Source: Larix sibirica (lineage: Eukaryota > Streptophyta > Pinopsida > Pinales > Pinaceae). From it: a DNA stretch of 13,032 nucleotides. The notes beneath the pieces were generated by a model. That model was not told where the DNA came from, did not search any database, and saw only the letters and a list, made by a program, of their open reading frames with translations. The DNA is taken from NCBI GenBank assembly GCA_004151065.3, contig NWUY0304046755.1, forward strand, positions 16,165-29,196, written 5' to 3'. Every line of letters begins with the position of its first letter. The first letter of the stretch is position 1. A program made the position numbers and the translations under genes. Below, piece by piece: positions 10,201 to 13,032 of the stretch.

Positions 10201-10847
10201 ATTACCTTTAATAACCCTTCAAACCAAAACTAATTGAAAAGCAAGGACAAGCAAAACCAAATCACAAATATATTGTCCAGTGCTTTACCTCGATTATGTT
10301 GACAGTAAAGTTCAAAAGAGTAGGAAGGGCTCGGCCTCCGACACGTGCCTCTGCATCAACGTTCAGGTGCTCAAACCTAACTTCTATCGTTGGCATCTCA
10401 ATCCCAACTCTGTAAAACCCAAAAATTTGCCTCCATCATCACAATTCTATAATATGATTTCACCATTGCAAAAAGCTCAAACTTGACGTTAGATCTGCTT
10501 TACCTGTCAATCCTCTCTTTGAGCTTAGTCAAGAACCGTTCGTTGTCCACTTCGGCCACCTGCAGCACTCTCTCAATGAACTTCTTGCGAGTTTCATTGG
10601 AGAGCATGGTGACATCTACATGTTGATATCTGAAGCTCCCGGTCTCTGCAACTTCGTTTAGGACAGACTTCCTCAGACGGTCATAAGTTGGGAGCTTCTC
10701 AAGAGCAGCCCATTTGAGGGCCTCTTCGTCGTCCTCCGCATGGACGCTCTTACTGAAAGACCCAGAGAAGGCATTGTCCTCGCCACTCCATCCACTACGC
10801 CCAGATCGCCACAACGCGCCTGATTCCAAACCCACAGACACTGCCAT
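1028..10847 (-). CDS. Full-size ABCG (PDR-type) ABC transporter, 24 coding exons, 1463 aa
   Basis: The product should be a membrane pump that uses ATP to export small lipophilic compounds such as hormones, terpenoids or defence metabolites; the substrate cannot be read from sequence. The domain order is reversed (NBD-TMD twice), as in the PDR/ABCG family. NBD1 has Walker A GPPGAGKT (191-198), signature ISGGQKKR (330-337) and Walker B ALFLDE (350-355). NBD2 has GVSGAGKT (908-915), LSTEQRKR (1015-1022), IIFMDE (1035-1040) and the H-loop CTIHQPS (His1072). Twelve hydrophobic segments fall at about 526-781 and 1209-1455. The protein ends LNFQKR, like family members. The start is the first ATG after an in-frame TAG at 10895-10893, with A at -3 and G at +4. 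Exon lengths sum to 4392 nt with all phases consistent. No frameshift or internal stop was found. Which ABCG subgroup it belongs to is unclear, so no symbol is given. Confidence 0.95.
1433..1687 (-). CDS. PDR gene exon 23: TM9-TM11 of TMD2
   Basis: Encodes residues 1291-1375: [59 protein letters not shown] and [11 protein letters not shown]. The acceptor is atgcag|G and the donor CCT|gtaagg. Confidence 0.94.
1774..1945 (-). CDS. PDR gene exon 22: TM8 of TMD2
   Basis: Encodes residues 1233-1290: helix [19 protein letters not shown], then the PDR hallmark [20 protein letters not shown]. The acceptor is ttacag|A and the donor CAG|gtaatc. Confidence 0.94.
1946..2248 (-). other. PDR gene intron 21, no recognisable content
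   Basis: A 303-bp GT-AG intron. Its length is a multiple of three, but reading on from exon 21 meets a TGA. I see no repeat, RNA or other gene in it. Confidence 0.7.
2249..2476 (-). CDS. PDR gene exon 21: entry to TMD2 and TM7
   Basis: Encodes residues 1157-1232 plus two bases: [20 protein letters not shown], then [20 protein letters not shown] and TM7 at about 1209-1227. The acceptor is ttccag|A and the donor AGAG|gttgga. Confidence 0.92.
2590..2723 (-). CDS. PDR gene exon 20: C-terminal part of NBD2
   Basis: Encodes residues 1113-1156 plus two bases: [20 protein letters not shown], with Ala where most relatives have Met, then the [15 protein letters not shown] block. The acceptor is gattag|G and the donor TATGA|gtatgt. 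The open frame continues into intron 20 but does not match the family there. Confidence 0.92.
2841..2924 (-). CDS. PDR gene exon 19: end of NBD2 core
   Basis: Encodes residues 1085-1112: [20 protein letters not shown], then HKLVEYFE, a standard PDR motif. The acceptor is ctgcag|C and the donor GAG|gtatgg. Confidence 0.94.
3082..3372 (-). CDS. PDR gene exon 18: signature, Walker B and H-loop of NBD2
   Basis: Encodes residues 988-1084: the degenerate signature LSTEQRKR, Walker B IIFMDE with Glu1040, D-loop SGLDARAAA, and H-loop [12 protein letters not shown] with His1072. The acceptor is ctgcag|A and the donor GAG|gtgaat. Confidence 0.95.
3485..3817 (-). CDS. PDR gene exon 17: Walker A of NBD2
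   Basis: Encodes residues 877-987. [20 protein letters not shown] carries the P-loop Lys914. [20 protein letters not shown] and [15 protein letters not shown] (Q-loop) follow. The acceptor is taacag|G. The donor ATG|gttggt is weak but gives [17 protein letters not shown] across the junction. Confidence 0.94.
3927..4078 (-). CDS. PDR gene exon 16: linker to NBD2
   Basis: Encodes residues 826-876. The linker [18 protein letters not shown] runs into the conserved [20 protein letters not shown] and YVDLPP. The acceptor lies in an AGAGAG run, and only the middle AG (4080-4079) keeps the frame. The donor is CCG|gtattt. Confidence 0.88.
4079..4521 (-). other. PDR gene intron 15, no recognisable content
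   Basis: A 443-bp intron in the linker region. It has ordinary AT-rich plant intron composition and no repeat or gene that I recognise. Its 3' end carries the AGAGAG acceptor run. Confidence 0.7.
4522..4650 (-). CDS. PDR gene exon 15: cytosolic linker
   Basis: Encodes residues 783-825 plus one base. [12 protein letters not shown] matches the family, then comes a variable charged linker ([19 protein letters not shown]). The acceptor is ttacag|C and the donor AGCG|gtaagt. Confidence 0.9.
4651..4752 (-). other. PDR gene intron 14: 102 nt, stop-free and in frame
   Basis: The intron has a consensus GTAAGT donor and a TTACAG acceptor. Its length is 3n and it has no stop in the reading frame. Retention would put 34 residues into the junction between TM6 and the linker, replacing Pro783 by Arg. 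Confidence 0.8.
4753..4912 (-). CDS. PDR gene exon 14: extracellular loop and TM6
   Basis: Encodes residues 730-782 plus one base. [19 protein letters not shown] has a possible N-glycosylation site at Asn733. The hydrophobic helix [20 protein letters not shown] follows. The acceptor is ctgcag|C and the donor GACC|gtaagt. Confidence 0.93.
5006..5109 (-). CDS. PDR gene exon 13: conserved WWIWAYW segment
   Basis: Encodes residues 695-729. [20 protein letters not shown] is followed by [16 protein letters not shown] placed the acceptor at ggaacag|AGGAC because it gives SR-EDIPSWW, which aligns with the family without a gap. An upstream acceptor at 5160 is also in frame and would add 17 residues. 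The donor is AAA|gtaagt. Confidence 0.85.
5245..5405 (-). CDS. PDR gene exon 12: TM4-TM5 of TMD1
   Basis: Encodes residues 641-694 plus one base: [20 protein letters not shown], then the [14 protein letters not shown] motif and helix [15 protein letters not shown]. The acceptor is tttcag|G and the donor AGAG|gtattt. Confidence 0.93.
5406..6205 (-). other. PDR gene intron 11 (800 bp), no recognisable content
   Basis: The second-longest intron, interrupting TMD1 between TM3 and TM4. It is AT-rich with scattered ATATA runs. I see no duplicated block, tRNA-like box or open frame of note. Confidence 0.65.
6206..6522 (-). CDS. PDR gene exon 11: TM1-TM3 of TMD1
   Basis: Encodes residues 536-640 plus two bases. 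Hydrophobic helices lie around 526-548, 561-580 and 612-634. The conserved PDR segment [20 protein letters not shown] lies between TM2 and TM3. The acceptor is gtgcag|A and the donor CAG|gtaatt. Confidence 0.94.
6615..6896 (-). CDS. PDR gene exon 10: NBD1-TMD1 connector and start of TM1
   Basis: Encodes residues 442-535. [12 protein letters not shown] continues the conserved end of NBD1. [13 protein letters not shown] and [18 protein letters not shown] lead into the first membrane helix. The acceptor is ctacag|G and the donor CAG|gtgagt. Confidence 0.94.
7174..7475 (-). CDS. PDR gene exon 9: Walker B and D-loop of NBD1
   Basis: Encodes residues 341-441. Walker B is ALFLDE, then the D-loop [26 protein letters not shown] has Leu in place of the switch histidine, as is usual in plant PDR NBD1. 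It ends [14 protein letters not shown]. The acceptor is ttacag|G and the donor GAA|gtaagt. Confidence 0.94.
7579..7669 (-). CDS. PDR gene exon 8: ABC signature of NBD1
   Basis: Encodes residues 311-340 plus one base. [16 protein letters not shown] is followed by the signature motif [11 protein letters not shown]. The acceptor is ttccag|A and the donor CAG|gtgggc. Confidence 0.94.
7770..7823 (-). CDS. PDR gene exon 7: short NBD1 exon
   Basis: A 54-nt exon encoding residues 293-310, [18 protein letters not shown], matching the family pattern before the [10 protein letters not shown] block. The acceptor is ctacag|G. The donor AAG|gttatt is weaker than the others but is required by the protein alignment. 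Confidence 0.92.
8092..8168 (-). CDS. PDR gene exon 6: NBD1
   Basis: Encodes residues 267-292: [20 protein letters not shown] followed by DIFMK, the standard PDR stretch before the signature exon. The acceptor is ttctag|A and the donor AAG|gtaggc. Confidence 0.94.
8251..8410 (-). CDS. PDR gene exon 5: NBD1 helical region and Q-loop
   Basis: Encodes residues 214-266 plus one base. It includes [39 protein letters not shown] (Q-loop area) and [10 protein letters not shown], all highly conserved in PDR NBD1. The acceptor is ttacag|G and the donor ACG|gtgagt. Confidence 0.94.
8618..8702 (-). CDS. PDR gene exon 4: Walker A of NBD1
   Basis: Encodes residues 185-213. [16 protein letters not shown] holds the NBD1 P-loop with Lys197. 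The following AGKPDRDLR has Pro where the family usually has Leu or Ser. The acceptor is cttcag|A and the donor CAGA|gtaag. Confidence 0.93.
8808..8896 (-). CDS. PDR gene exon 3: entry to NBD1
   Basis: Encodes residues 156-184 plus two bases, including [14 protein letters not shown] just ahead of Walker A. The acceptor is gtgcag|GGA and the donor CTCG|gtaagc. It follows the 1392-bp intron 2. Confidence 0.92.
9178..9450 (+). mobile_element. tRNA-derived SINE-like repeat, copy 1
   Basis: The tRNA-like head runs from about 9325 to 9397, with an A-box-like AGCTCCGTGGTAGAGT and a B-box-like GGGTTTGATTACTAGCC, in the orientation opposite to the gene. About 145 bases upstream of the head and about 50 downstream also match copy 2. 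There is no acceptor-stem complement, so it is not a working tRNA. Recognition as a SINE rests on the A/B boxes and multiple copies; no target-site duplication was identified. Confidence 0.65.
9207..9280. repeat. 37-bp tandem duplication within repeat copy 1
   Basis: The block TAGCAGAAAACAGAGGAACC begins at 9207 and again at 9244, each followed by a variant of GGTGGAAAC. Copy 2 has only one version (about 9713-9750), so the doubling arose in copy 1 after the larger duplication, or was lost from copy 2. Confidence 0.8.
9684..9975 (+). mobile_element. tRNA-derived SINE-like repeat, copy 2
   Basis: The head starts GGGGCATGTAGCTCAGTGG at 9834. The A-box TAGCTCAGTGGTAAAGT is at 9842-9858 and the B-box-like GGTTTGATTTC at 9886-9896. 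The first bases recall plant tRNA-Ala (GGGGATGTAGCTCA...). It differs from copy 1 by about 42 extra bases just before the head. The shared 5' flank suggests local duplication rather than two separate insertions. Confidence 0.68.
9971..10150 (+). repeat. Degenerate pieces of the same tRNA-like repeat
   Basis: AAGAATCCATACCTTGATGT at 9971 repeats the sequence ahead of the copy 2 head (AGCAATCCACACCTTGATAT). GAATTAGGTATTGAGCTGAT (about 10070) recalls copy 2's tail. A third, truncated A-box TAGCTCAGTGGTAGAGC lies at 10127-10143 with no B-box after it. These look like partial, rearranged copies. Confidence 0.5.
10289..10409 (-). CDS. PDR gene exon 2: conserved [16 protein letters not shown] block
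   Basis: Encodes residues 115-155. It contains [14 protein letters not shown] and [11 protein letters not shown], which precede NBD1 in all PDR proteins. The acceptor is tacag|A and the donor is GAG|gtaaag. The exon ends in phase 0. Confidence 0.93.
10504..10847 (-). CDS. PDR gene exon 1: start codon and N-terminal region
   Basis: Encodes residues 1-114 plus two bases of codon 115. A variable Ser/Gly-rich head ([13 protein letters not shown]...) is followed by the conserved PDR motif [20 protein letters not shown], and the exon ends in LKERID. The donor is CAG|gtaaag. Confidence 0.93.
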
Positions 10848-10892
10848 GATCTTGCAGGCCTCCAATCCCCTCAACAACTTCTGCAACGAAAC

Positions 10893-10946
10893 CTAAGATA
10901 AGAGCATTGAATTCGTTACCATGGAGAAATATTTGAACCTCCTCAT
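10893..10946 (-). other. Upstream ORF 1 (17 codons) in the presumed 5' leader
   Basis: ATG at 10946-10944 reads MRRFKYFSMVTNSMLLS and stops at TAG 10895-10893, 45 bases before the main ATG and in the same frame. It contains two further in-frame ATGs. It matters only if transcription starts upstream of it, which cannot be told here. Confidence 0.35.
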
Positions 10947-10984
10947 CTAGCTAGAGGCGGGCAGAATGAGACCAGATGCTTCAT
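10943..10984 (-). other. Upstream ORF 2 (13 codons), overlapping uORF 1 by ATGA
   Basis: ATG at 10984-10982 reads MKHLVSFCPPLAR and ends with TGA at 10945-10943. That TGA overlaps the uORF 1 start as ATGA, an arrangement that could permit termination-reinitiation. The transcript start is unknown, so its presence in the mRNA is inferred. Confidence 0.3.
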
Positions 10985-11165
10985 GCCTGATACCTGACGT
11001 AATCTGTGCAAACTGTATGTCACAGGGATTCTAGAAGAGTGCAATCTGCCAAAATACATTTGCGATCTTTTAAAACTACTACTACGACAAATTGGCACAC
11101 AAGTAATTTGTGGAAGCAAATATGTATGGATTTATTGATAAAACATTACTGAGATGGACTCACGA

Positions 11166-11201
11166 TTGACGACGGATCAGTTGTAGCAGCCAAGCAGTCA
11201 A
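11166..11201. promoter_or_regulatory. Two W-box cores upstream of the PDR gene
   Basis: TTGAC (plus strand, 11166-11170) and AGTCAA (11196-11201, TTGACT on the minus strand) lie about 320-350 bases upstream of the ATG. WRKY factors bind TTGAC(C/T) and control several plant PDR genes. Only the second site fits the full consensus. Such short motifs occur often by chance. Confidence 0.25.
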
Positions 11202-11221
11202 TTCTACTTTGTCACCTGGCG

Positions 11222-11325
11222 GTGATCAGTTTATCCAGATATATGTAAATTGCAAAGGAAAACATATGAATCCGTGATCAATTTATCCAGTTATTGAAAA
11301 TTCCATAGTAAAACATATGAATCAT
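11222..11325. repeat. 52-bp tandem duplication upstream of the PDR gene
   Basis: GTGATCAGTTTATCCAG starts at 11222 and GTGATCAATTTATCCAG at 11274. Both copies end in AAACATATGAATC. The repeat is diverged but clearly one tandem duplication of about 52 bases, some 375-480 bases upstream of the start codon, where promoter elements might lie. Confidence 0.85.
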
Positions 11326-11497
11326 TGTTGTACGTCGCATCTGCTTGCTGCTCTGCTGTAAAGGGCCCAATGCTTTCAAACATGTTTGTAAGGTGGCCAA
11401 TTTGGTGTCAGGTCTGTCTGAAATGACTTCAAGACACAGTATAAACATTGGTACTGTGATGGAAGGAAAAGGATTTAAAAAACTCTAAAAAGGATTT

Positions 11498-11950
11498 GAA
11501 CAGGTAAATTTGCTTAATGTATAATCAAGCATTAATGATTGAAACAAACAAGATAATAAAAATGAATCGAACAGTTAAGTTTGCTTTAATTTAGTTAAAC
11601 AGTAAAGATTGAAATAAATAAATGAGAAAGTGAGATTACTAAGAATTGATAGTGACAAGAAAATGATTTTTTATTATTAAAAGATCAAAGCAATGATCGT
11701 GTATATATAATGATGCTCTGGTGAGAGAAAATGAAATACAGCTAATTCAAATCAAATAAATTATTGTGTTAAATATTAGGTAGAAATTTTATGAATAATG
11801 GATCAATTCAATGATGATGTATATAGAATAACATTAGAGTAAGAGAACAAGAACTATACATTAATGACATGACAATTTATGATCAAATTATTGATGCTTT
11901 ATATAGAATAAAGTTTCGTTATGAGAAAAGTTTGAAAAGAAGAGTAATTT
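11498..11950. repeat. AT-rich diverged direct repeats
   Basis: GAACAGGTAAATTTGCTT (11498) recurs as GAACAGTTAAGTTTGCTT about 70 bases on (near 11568), each followed by an ATTGAAA(C/T)AAA stretch. A second family starts GATCAA at 11683, 11801 and 11881, each running into a TATATA-like stretch and ending near GAGAA. Copies are strongly diverged. No coding frame or named element was recognised. Confidence 0.55.
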
Positions 11951-12184
11951 GTTAATTTATTGTTTTTTATTACTTATAGTAAATCGTTTTTATCATTTAT
12001 AAAAATAAATAAAAAAAGAAAATCTAAAGTATGAAAAAGATAGTATAGGTTAATTTGGAAAAAAGTGGCTTGGAAGTGGCTTGAAACAAATATCTCAAAA
12101 TCTATTTTCATCTAAAACTATAACCTTTTTTGATGATAAATGGATGGGGAAAGTATATTACCAGCTTGAAAAATAATTGTAAAT

Positions 12185-12660
12185 CAAGTGACTTTTGGCT
12201 ATGGCATAAGAAGAACGTCTTTTTTAATATTCACTTGTGTTATCTTATATGGTTGTGAAGTTTGGGACTGCACAATTGTGTTATCTTATATGTTTGTGAA
12301 ATTTGGGACTGCACAATTTTTAAAGAGTTATAGAGAAAGATAACTTCTGGCTATGACATACAAAGAAACTCCTTTTTAATATTCACTTTACTTGTGTTAT
12401 CTTATATGGTTGTGAAGTTTGGGACTCCACCATTTCTAAAGAGTTATAGAGAAAGATAGAGCAAATCCAAAAGGATTTTATAACTTATAATCTCAAAGTT
12501 AAAGACAATACACCTTATCATATCCTTCTCATAAAAGTGAGTTGTTTCCCATTAAGATCATGGCTATGCCTGGATACCTAATGTACAAGAATAAGAATAA
12601 TAACATAGAAGACAAGAGAGACCTTCTCATGGAGAAATTGTGGTGTTATAAATAATTAGA
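12185..12660 (+). pseudogene. Decayed LINE (non-LTR retrotransposon) reverse-transcriptase C-terminus
   Basis: One plus-strand frame reads CVILYGCEVWDSTISKE, a stop (TAG), then KIEQIQKDFITYNLKVKDN and TPYHILLIKVSCFPLRSW. After a frameshift near 12560 another frame reads MAMPGYLMYKNKNNNIEDKR and ends at a stop. This order (LLYGCEVW, KIEQIQ, TPY, AM..YLMYKNK) is what I recall from the region after the reverse-transcriptase domain of plant LINE polyproteins. The in-frame stop, the frameshift and the lack of an upstream RT core mark it as a dead fragment. Identification is from memory, without a search. Confidence 0.65.
12191..12458 (+). repeat. Nested tandem duplications inside the LINE remnant
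   Basis: Unit A (12191-12342, ACTTTTGGCTATGGCATA...) and unit B (12343-12458, ACTTCTGGCTATGACATA...) are tandem copies, both ending GAGTTATAGAGAAAGATA. Unit A also carries an internal 41-base duplication of TGTGTTATCTTATATG (12277 repeats 12236). Since 41 and 152 are not multiples of three, the duplications break the old reading frame. Confidence 0.85.
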
Positions 12661-13032
12661 GGATAGGAGAAAATTAAGGCATTCCAAGGAGGTGACCAAC
12701 CCTAATTTAAAATATCAAAAGTATCTATTTTTACTAACTTAAAGAATAAAACCAACATTATTAAAATAAAAACAAACTCTCACTAGCATCATAATGAAGC
12801 AAGGCATTCAAGAATTTATCATCTTTGTAACACTAAAAAGGTTGAATATGAAAAACACTTTATCTTAAAATGTCATGACTATGTACACCTACATTAAATC
12901 TCGATATATATAATTAAAAAAAATGAATATAAATTACTTTGAATTTATATTATTTTGAAAAATAATGATAATATTTTTTAACTTGTAATGATGTTATTAA
13001 ATATTTGCCCGCACGGGTGTGGCTCATTGGCG
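12661..13032. other. AT-rich end of window, no recognised gene
   Basis: AT-rich sequence with no open frame of note. It changes abruptly at about 13005 to GC-rich GCCCGCACGGGTGTGGCTC, cut by the window edge. Confidence 0.5.

Larger units (their letters stand above)
8897..10288 (-). other. PDR gene intron 2 (1392 bp), home of tRNA-like repeats
   Basis: The longest intron, between the N-terminal PDR region and NBD1. Its upstream two thirds (about 9178-10145) are repeat-derived, as detailed in the separate repeat entries. The rest is ordinary AT-rich sequence. The flanking exons join precisely as in relatives, so no coding exon is missing here. Confidence 0.85.
10985..12184. other. Upstream intergenic region of the PDR gene
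   Basis: No gene is visible on either strand. Besides the duplications and W-box cores listed separately, it is low-complexity AT-rich DNA. No TATA box stands at a sensible distance from the ATG. CTATATAAAG on the minus strand (11906-11897) has the right form but lies over 1 kb upstream, inside the repeat zone. Confidence 0.5.

Noticed and set aside
10884-10886. Upstream start for the PDR protein giving an extra 13 residues
   Set aside because: The codon here is TTG, not ATG. The first true ATG after the in-frame stop is at 10847.
1-13032. CRISPR array, bacterial operon or phage system
   Set aside because: The direct repeats are few, diverged and without uniform spacers. Spliceosomal introns throughout show a eukaryotic nuclear gene.

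Overview
The window looks like nuclear DNA of a plant, most likely a seed plant. It is AT-rich, has many short GT-AG introns, and holds one gene of a plant-specific transporter family plus decayed retroelements. The LINE remnant near the right edge resembles elements I associate with gymnosperms, but the sequence alone does not settle the lineage.

Layout. One gene fills about three quarters of the window on the minus strand: a full-size ABCG (pleiotropic drug resistance, PDR) ABC transporter. I rebuilt it as 24 coding exons from ATG at 10847-10845 to TAG at 1030-1028. All 23 introns are GT-AG and phases agree at every junction. The coding sequence is 4392 nt, giving 1463 residues, which fits this family. 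The order is N-terminal PDR region, NBD1, TMD1, linker, NBD2, TMD2. I see no disabling change, so the gene looks intact.

Non-coding parts. Positions 1-1027 are AT-rich 3' flank with a 23-bp tandem duplication near the gene end. Intron 2 (8897-10288, by far the longest) carries two full copies and degenerate pieces of a repeat with a tRNA-like A-box/B-box head. This looks like a tRNA-derived SINE family duplicated locally, antisense to the gene. Upstream of the ATG are a pair of overlapping small uORFs, a 52-bp tandem duplication, AT-rich diverged repeats (about 11498-11950), and a broken plus-strand LINE reverse-transcriptase C-terminus (about 12185-12660) that itself contains nested tandem duplications.

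The points most worth checking concern splicing: an in-frame 51-nt choice of acceptor at exon 13, a 102-nt stop-free intron 14, and an AGAGAG acceptor at exon 16 where only the middle AG keeps the frame. I found no RNA gene, CRISPR array or novel multi-gene system.
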